A DNA stretch of 64,000 nucleotides, taken from NCBI GenBank assembly GCA_013397695.1, contig VYZI01000018.1, forward strand, positions 1,418,029-1,482,028. Direction: 5' to 3'. The position numbers and the translations under genes are program-made. The DNA comes from Centropus unirufus. Taxonomy: Eukaryota > Chordata > Aves > Cuculiformes > Centropidae. Below are positions 60,101-64,000 of the stretch, one piece after another. Numbering within the stretch: position 1 is the first letter of the stretch; each line of letters starts with the position of its first letter. The notes beneath the pieces are model-generated. The model was not told the DNA's origin. It ran no database searches and saw nothing but the letters and a program-made list of their open reading frames with translations.

Positions 60101-61888
60101 GCATGCGCTCGTGCTATCAGTGTCTTGTCTCAACAGTCAAGGCTAAGGTAGAAAGGGACTCTACATGGATGATTCTTCCAGCTTCATATTATGCTAGTAT
60201 CAGAAAAACAAACAGAAGCGGAAGATTTAATAGACTCCAAGTGTTTCACAGAAGCAAGCTAAAGAACAAACACACCTCTTCGGATTTGCAGTAGGGCAGT
60301 GCCCTATGTTTGACAAAATACGTAACAAACCTGTACTCCAAAAATTCTTACATATAGACATCCTTTGAGTGGAACAAATCAATATAAAGCTGTGTTTGCT
60401 TTCAGTTGAGGAGAAAAGTGCTTTTTATAATGCTTCAACAATGATAACAAGCTCCTTTGCTACTTGGCTTTTACCATTAATGACAAGTACCATGGCCCAT
60501 TTCTGGCTACAAAAAAAGATACCAGAGCAACAAGAAAGTTGGTGAAAACATTTAAAAATGTCACTACAATGATTAATTTTTTTTTATTTGCTAACCTCCT
60601 ACTTCCTGTAAACAGTAGGGAATTCCTGACACTGTAATTTTGAAATGCAAGAGCAGATGCTCTCAGTTGGCTGGCACACACAGAGGAAAGGTTATGCAGT
60701 TTGCTATTTCAGAGAGCTACTGACTTCTAGCAGAATTCAGCTGCATATTTATAAAAGTCCACAGTGTGTATATTTGTTGTTGAATACTTATTTATTAAAT
60801 AACAGGCTTCAAATGGGATGTTTACCTCAAACAGTACAAGGGTTCATTACCTGTGACCTTCCACCCTTAGCTACAGTAACATTTTTGGTCACAACGTGAA
60901 AGGGACAATTGCCATTCCATTTCAAAAGGAAACTTGTACTTATTATGTCTTCCATACCCACCATTTTCCCCCATATGTTTTCTCCACATTTATTGTGAAG
61001 AATCCACAAAAATATGCTCCTTTTCCCTGGAAGGCTGGTGTATATGCATACATATTTGCCCTGAAAACCACAGGATGATGCTCTGTACACTTCAGCTCAC
61101 AGCAGGCGCACACATAGTCCTTGCAACTCAGTCCACGTTTTATTAAACTCTCAGAAATGCGTCTCACCTCAGGCTCCATACAAAAGCTACAGATGCTGAG
61201 GCAGAACAGCACACATGAAGTGGGGAAGGCAAAGTACACATTGAGGCCTGATTAAACGTGCTATGTGATCCCTCAGCTCTGGAGGGACAATTAGTCCTAT
61301 TATGGGTCAGAAAGAGACGTCTCACCTCCATAGCACCGTCTGCGCATTCCTATCTCCAGGGGGGGATATTTATCTTTATTGACAGCATGGAAAGGGACAA
61401 ACAAAACCCCACCTTTGTATGTGGTGCATTTCTATCTGCGGCAACCCCAGAAACACATTTCGAGGGAACCAAAGCTCTGTATGTGCTTTACAAGCAGGAT
61501 ACAAGAGCAGAGAAGCAAAAAGATGACCACCCGAGGGAGAACTCGTGCTTTTGCACTTAGCGCTGGGTTGGTCAAAGCGCAATTTTAAAGGGCTGCTCCG
61601 CTGCAGGCAGGGAGCCCGGCACGCTCCCAAGCTCGAGTTAAAGCTGATTCCGGGCGGAAACACAGGAAGGGCAGGAATCCCACGGCGGTGCCTCAGCCAC
61701 AAGCCCTCCCCGCCGCCTTTCCCTGCATCCCGCCCCTGGATAACCGGCAAGGGATGTCTTGCTGGGAGACATCCGTCCGCTGGGAGGCGGACGGGGAGCC
61801 CCCCCAACCCCCGGGCCCGCAGGCGAGCGCAGCCCCCCCGCCGCCTACCGGCCAGGTAGTTGGTCCACTTGTACAGGACCCCCTCCAT
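50989..61888 (-). CDS. PLEKHA3: PLEKHA3 / FAPP1: PI4P-binding PH-domain protein, 8 exons, 300 residues
   Basis: FAPP1 binds phosphatidylinositol 4-phosphate and ARF1 at the trans-Golgi, and works at ER-Golgi contacts with VAP proteins and the phosphatase SAC1. Exons (minus strand): 61888-61849, 57956-57840, 56607-56452, 55785-55649, 54682-54518, 53402-53359, 52845-52730 and 51116-50989. Together they give 903 nt, exactly 300 codons plus TGA, the human length. The N-terminal PH domain (about residues 1-93) starts MEGVLYKWTNYL, then WQPRWFVLDNG, and ends with the invariant Trp in RQRWLVALG. A helical segment ([20 protein letters not shown]) follows, then a Ser/Pro stretch with PLVSPVSPSP and RRRRTYSD, and the LPSFSS end. 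All junctions are GT-AG and keep the frame. Convergent to TTN and divergent from FKBP7. Confidence 0.97.
51117..52729 (-). other. PLEKHA3: PLEKHA3 intron 7
   Basis: 1,613 nt, no repeat family or gene recognised. The open frame at 51539-51760 is lysine-rich and without known motifs, so it is treated as chance. Confidence 0.7.
52730..52845 (-). CDS. PLEKHA3: PLEKHA3 coding exon 7
   Basis: 116 nt, phase 2 to phase 1, encoding NNHSVKEPTSSLHRFSQ, the basic RRRRTYSD motif and a Ser/Asp/Glu-rich stretch. Donor GTAAGT. Confidence 0.94.
52846..53358 (-). other. PLEKHA3: PLEKHA3 intron 6
   Basis: 513 nt; nothing recognised. Confidence 0.75.
53359..53402 (-). CDS. PLEKHA3: PLEKHA3 coding exon 6 (44 nt)
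   Basis: MKRSVSHPGPCCSE plus two bases of Arg. The small exon is flanked by acceptor CCCTAG and donor GTATTT, and fits the human sequence at this point. Confidence 0.92.
53403..54517 (-). other. PLEKHA3: PLEKHA3 intron 5
   Basis: 1,115 nt; nothing recognised. Confidence 0.75.
54518..54682 (-). CDS. PLEKHA3: PLEKHA3 coding exon 5
   Basis: 165 nt (55 codons, phase 0), [20 protein letters not shown] ... PLVSPVSPSPIQM. The donor reads GTTTGG, weak after position +2, but the next exon begins with the expected MKRSVSHPG. Confidence 0.92.
54683..55648 (-). other. PLEKHA3: PLEKHA3 intron 4
   Basis: 966 nt; nothing recognised. Confidence 0.75.
55649..55785 (-). CDS. PLEKHA3: PLEKHA3 coding exon 4
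   Basis: 137 nt, phase 1 to phase 0, encoding [20 protein letters not shown] ... QEFVHHGETRSSPSLE, predicted mostly helical. Confidence 0.94.
55786..56451 (-). other. PLEKHA3: PLEKHA3 intron 3
   Basis: 666 nt; nothing recognised. Confidence 0.75.
56452..56607 (-). CDS. PLEKHA3: PLEKHA3 coding exon 3
   Basis: 156 nt, phase 1 to phase 1, encoding the rest of the PH domain (NTRMELIIPGEQHFYVKAV, AAERQRWLVALG) and the TRTKKEK linker. Acceptor AAG, donor GTATGC. Confidence 0.94.
56608..57839 (-). other. PLEKHA3: PLEKHA3 intron 2
   Basis: 1,232 nt; nothing recognised. Confidence 0.75.
57840..57956 (-). CDS. PLEKHA3: PLEKHA3 coding exon 2
   Basis: 117 nt, phase 1 to phase 1, encoding WQPRWFVLDNGILSYYDS ... 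AVCEIK, the beta-strands that form the phosphoinositide pocket of the PH domain. Confidence 0.95.
58766..58808. repeat. T-rich low-complexity tract
   Basis: Eighteen T in a row (58766-58783), then shorter T runs. It reads poly-A on the PLEKHA3 sense strand, possibly the tail of an old retroposed element, but no body is recognisable. Confidence 0.7.
59170..59682 (+). mobile_element. Solo LTR of an old endogenous retrovirus, copy A
   Basis: About 513 bp starting TGAAGCAG and ending TTTTCAGTATCA. It is similar over its length to copy B at 62846-63422, with shared blocks such as agagctggagccagctccaa, atgcttgctttctaaaa and gcattttcagtatca. A TATA-like gcatataagtaggg near 59520 and an ATAAAGG-like element near 59610 give U3-R-U5 order on the plus strand. 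No retroviral gene is beside it. The left and right flanks show no clear target duplication. It lies in PLEKHA3 intron 1, opposite to transcription. Confidence 0.7.
61849..61888 (-). CDS. PLEKHA3: PLEKHA3 coding exon 1
   Basis: 40 nt encoding MEGVLYKWTNYLA plus one base of Gly, donor GTAGGC on the minus strand. It starts the PH domain and lies inside the CpG island. Confidence 0.95.
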
Positions 61889-62145
61889 CGCTCAGCGCCC
61901 GCCGCATCCTCCTGCTCCGCCGCGGGGATGGGGCGCCCCACCCTGCGCGCGGCGGGGACTGAGCCGCTCGGCTCAAGCGGCCCCGGGGCGGCCCCGGCGG
62001 CGGCGCCTCCCGCCCCGCGGGGCGCCCCGCATCTCCCATGCGCGCGCGGGCGCCGCTTCCGGCCCCCGCTTTCACTTCCCGAGCGGGCGCGGGGCGGCCC
62101 CGCAAGGGCCACGCCCCGCAGTGCCACGGCGGCGGGGGCGGCGAG

Positions 62146-62345
62146 ATGAGAGGCGCGCGGGCCCTGCTGCTCCTGCCGCTCGCCCTGCTGGCGGCGCCGG
62201 CCCGAGGCGGCGCGGAGGAGGAGGAGGTGAAGATCGAGGTGGTGCACCTGCCCGAGCCGTGCAGCCCGAGGAGCAGGAAGGGCGACCTGCTCAACGCGCA
62301 CTACGACGGGTTCCTGGCCGCCGGCGGGGCCCGCTTCTACTGCAG
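62146..62345 (+). CDS. FKBP7: FKBP7 exon 1 (gene continues beyond the window)
   Basis: FKBP7 (FKBP23) is an ER-lumen peptidyl-prolyl isomerase with C-terminal EF-hands that associates with BiP. This exon gives 66 codons plus two bases. It has a signal peptide (MRGARALLLLPLALLAAPARG), an acidic stretch and EEVKIEVVHLPEPCS ... KGDLLNAHYDGFLA ... FYC, the first strands of the FKBP fold. Donor GTGAGC follows at 62346. I chose the ATG at 62146 because it stands directly before the signal peptide in a fair context (G at -3). An in-frame ATG at 62038 would add 36 residues and bury the signal. The remaining exons are outside. Confidence 0.93.
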
Positions 62346-64000
62346 GTGAGCTCCGCGCGGCCCGGGCACGCGCGGGGCGCGGGACAGTGCGTGCCGCGGC
62401 GTGCCGCCGCTTCAACGGCTTTAACGGCCGCCGGTGCCGCGCGAGAGCGAGCGGTTGCCCCAGCAGCGCCGCCCAGACCCGCTGGGAAGCCTCCCCCCTT
62501 TTTTTTTTCCTTTCCCCTCTGCAGCCAAGATTTGAAATGTTTGGATAATTAGGGTGTCCTGCGCGTAGGTGAGGGCTCCCAGCACCGCTGCTGCGAGGGG
62601 TCCGGCTTTCTTATCGTTGAGAAATTGCATCAGGCAAAAGCTCAGCGTCTTCCTGCCTCCCACGCCCTCCGCACCGGGAATAGCGCGGCACGATTCCACT
62701 GAGGAATGTGAGAAGCCACAGATGAGACAGTGCGCGGAGCAATGCAAAACAGATCATCCGTAGGTCTCCAGTATTGCTTTGGGCCCGTCGATAAAGCCCT
62801 GTCGTTTCACCCCCAGCATGGCCATTAGCATTAGACATTTCTGCCTGATAAAAAAAGTAGCTACAAAAAGTGGAATATTTTGATTTAAGAGTTAAGTTTG
62901 CATCGAAATAGCTGCATTTTTTTGTAAGTAAGTTAGGCCGAATGCCCCTCAGATAGGATGATTTTTTTTATTTAGCGTGCCTTTTTTCAAATAGTGTTTT
63001 TCCAGATACTGTTACGTTCCTTGTACTTCTGGCAACGATAATCTCTTCTGTTAAGTCTGATGAGCGTTGAACAGATGTGTTTGCTATAATCGCCTCTGTC
63101 CGCAGTCACTCCCTGTCTCAAATGCAAATTCAGACAGAGAGCTGGAGCCAGCTCCAAATTAGCAAGAGATTCGACAGTTGTGGGGTTCATAATAACATTA
63201 AAATTAGTCCTTGAAATGTAATAGAATAGGCATAAAATTTCTGGGAAAATTTATATATATGCAAGGAAATGGGAAATACATTCCGTAACCAACTCTGTCT
63301 CTCTGCACATGACTGATGGAGATCATTCCCTCATGTTGCCCAGGCCTGCACCAAAGGGATGCTTGCTTTCTAAAATCCAAAACAAGTCTTAAAGAGTTCA
63401 TTTGCCGGCATTTTCAGTATCATGCCATTTCAGCCTTGATTTTGCCTCAGGCAAGTGTTGAAGGATGTAGGATTTACCTAGGGTCAAGAGGGACCAGCAC
63501 TGAGGTGAGCAGGAAACCGAAGCAGTGCTCGAGACTGGCAGCTGTCACCAGTGAACTGGACTGACTGGGAGAGTTGCTGCGAGCCTGCAGCCCGCACCTC
63601 GCACGGAGACCCCCTTTGTCATGGTGAAGAAAAACACCAACCATGTTCTCACCCGCCTTGTTCACTGCTGTAATCTATGCACAGAAACGTGGCTTTGGAG
63701 GAGGAGCTCCTGGTAGGGACATAGAGTTACTGTTGTGGACAAAAACTGTGCATTTCTACATAGTTGGCATTGTGCGGGCAGCCACCTTAAAGTAGTGGTT
63801 TGCAGTCTCTGTGTCCCCTCCCTGTTAACTCCTTCCCTCCTTGATTTGTGCTGCCTTCCTCTTTTCCCCGACATTAGCATTTAGGCTGTTGCTTTTTCAC
63901 TTTGTTCCATCCATCTATCTGCAGGCTGTTTCAGCTTGATTTAGCTAGCTTTGCACAAAAGCCATCATAAAAGCTTTCTTTTTACTGTGTGCTGCTTTTA
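62346..64000 (+). other. FKBP7: FKBP7 intron 1 (partial)
   Basis: GC-rich at first, then AT-rich. It contains solo LTR copy B. I find no second FKBP7 exon (no GHPKWF/GVGQVIKG-like sequence) up to the end of the window. Confidence 0.8.
62846..63422 (+). mobile_element. Solo LTR of the same retroviral family, copy B, with 4-bp target duplication
   Basis: 577 bp starting TGATAAAA and ending TTTTCAGTATCA, directly flanked by tgcc on both sides (62842-62845 and 63423-63426). TG...CA ends and a 4-bp duplication fit a retroviral LTR. It carries the same internal blocks as copy A and the same orientation. No internal viral genes remain, as expected after LTR-LTR recombination. Confidence 0.75.

Larger units (their letters stand above)
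57957..61848 (-). other. PLEKHA3: PLEKHA3 intron 1
   Basis: 3,892 nt, the largest intron of the gene. It holds a T-rich tract (58766-58808) and a solo LTR (59170-59682). The right end from about 61560 merges into the CpG island. Confidence 0.8.
61560..62500. promoter_or_regulatory. CpG-island bidirectional promoter of PLEKHA3 and FKBP7
   Basis: The sequence turns abruptly from AT-rich to very GC- and CpG-rich, the only such stretch in the window. It contains both first exons, whose ATG codons point away from each other and lie 257 bp apart (61888 minus, 62146 plus). An ETS-type CTTCCGG (62054-62061 area), GC-box-like CCCGCCCC and an NRF1-like TGCGCGCG are visible. No TATA box is seen at either side. 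Confidence 0.8.

Noticed and set aside
61376..62552. Several long frames on both strands in the CpG island (61688-62149, 61693-62415, 61860-62552)
   Set aside because: High GC content removes stop codons by chance; they overlap real exons in other frames and have low-complexity Arg/Ala/Pro/Gly composition.
59170..63422. A complete provirus with copies A and B as its two LTRs
   Set aside because: The interval contains host PLEKHA3 exon 1, the CpG promoter and FKBP7 exon 1, and no gag, pol or env sequence.
1..64000. CRISPR array, operon, phage or other microbial system
   Set aside because: The tandem periodicity in the window is protein-domain repetition of titin; all genes are spliced vertebrate genes.

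Overview
The window is vertebrate nuclear DNA, and almost certainly from a bird. The evidence is multi-exon genes with GT-AG introns, an antisense CR1 LINE 3' end (about 47069-47405), avian-looking solo LTRs, and the gene order TTN(+) / PLEKHA3(-) / FKBP7(+), which matches the human TTN-PLEKHA3-FKBP7 neighbourhood. The species cannot be fixed from the sequence.

Positions 1-45976 hold the 3' part of the titin gene TTN: 40 exons (T1-T40 here) that join in frame into 13,012 complete codons plus the stop. The start is cut inside an FN3 domain of the A-band C-zone. The C-zone follows the 11-domain pattern Ig-Fn2-Ig-Fn3-Ig-Fn3. The tail of one super-repeat (T1-T5) is followed by nine complete ones. 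Five of these sit in one uninterrupted 17,106-nt exon (1709-18814), and four are broken into small phase-1 exons (18232-36145). Then come the A-band edge (T34-T36), Ig A169, FN3 A170, the titin kinase and the M-band Ig domains (T37-T40), ending in -IRSI and a TAG stop at 45974-45976. A 3' UTR of about 1 kb has AATAAA at 46915.

Positions 46940-50988 are intergenic DNA and the probable 3' UTR of the convergent PLEKHA3 gene, with a CR1 fragment and a 280-base assembly gap (50350-50629). PLEKHA3 (FAPP1) is complete on the minus strand: eight coding exons between 61888 and 50989 encode exactly 300 residues. A CpG-rich divergent promoter separates its ATG (61888) from that of FKBP7 (62146, plus strand), of which only exon 1 and part of intron 1 lie in the window. 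Two related solo LTRs lie in the first introns of PLEKHA3 and FKBP7.

The most unusual observation is in the titin M-band. Only nine Ig domains are encoded after the kinase instead of the ten (M1-M10) of mammalian titin, and the M-band is encoded by four exons instead of six. The simplest reading is loss of M7, together with the exon boundaries around it, giving one fused 5,948-nt exon. No foreign or microbial-type system is present.
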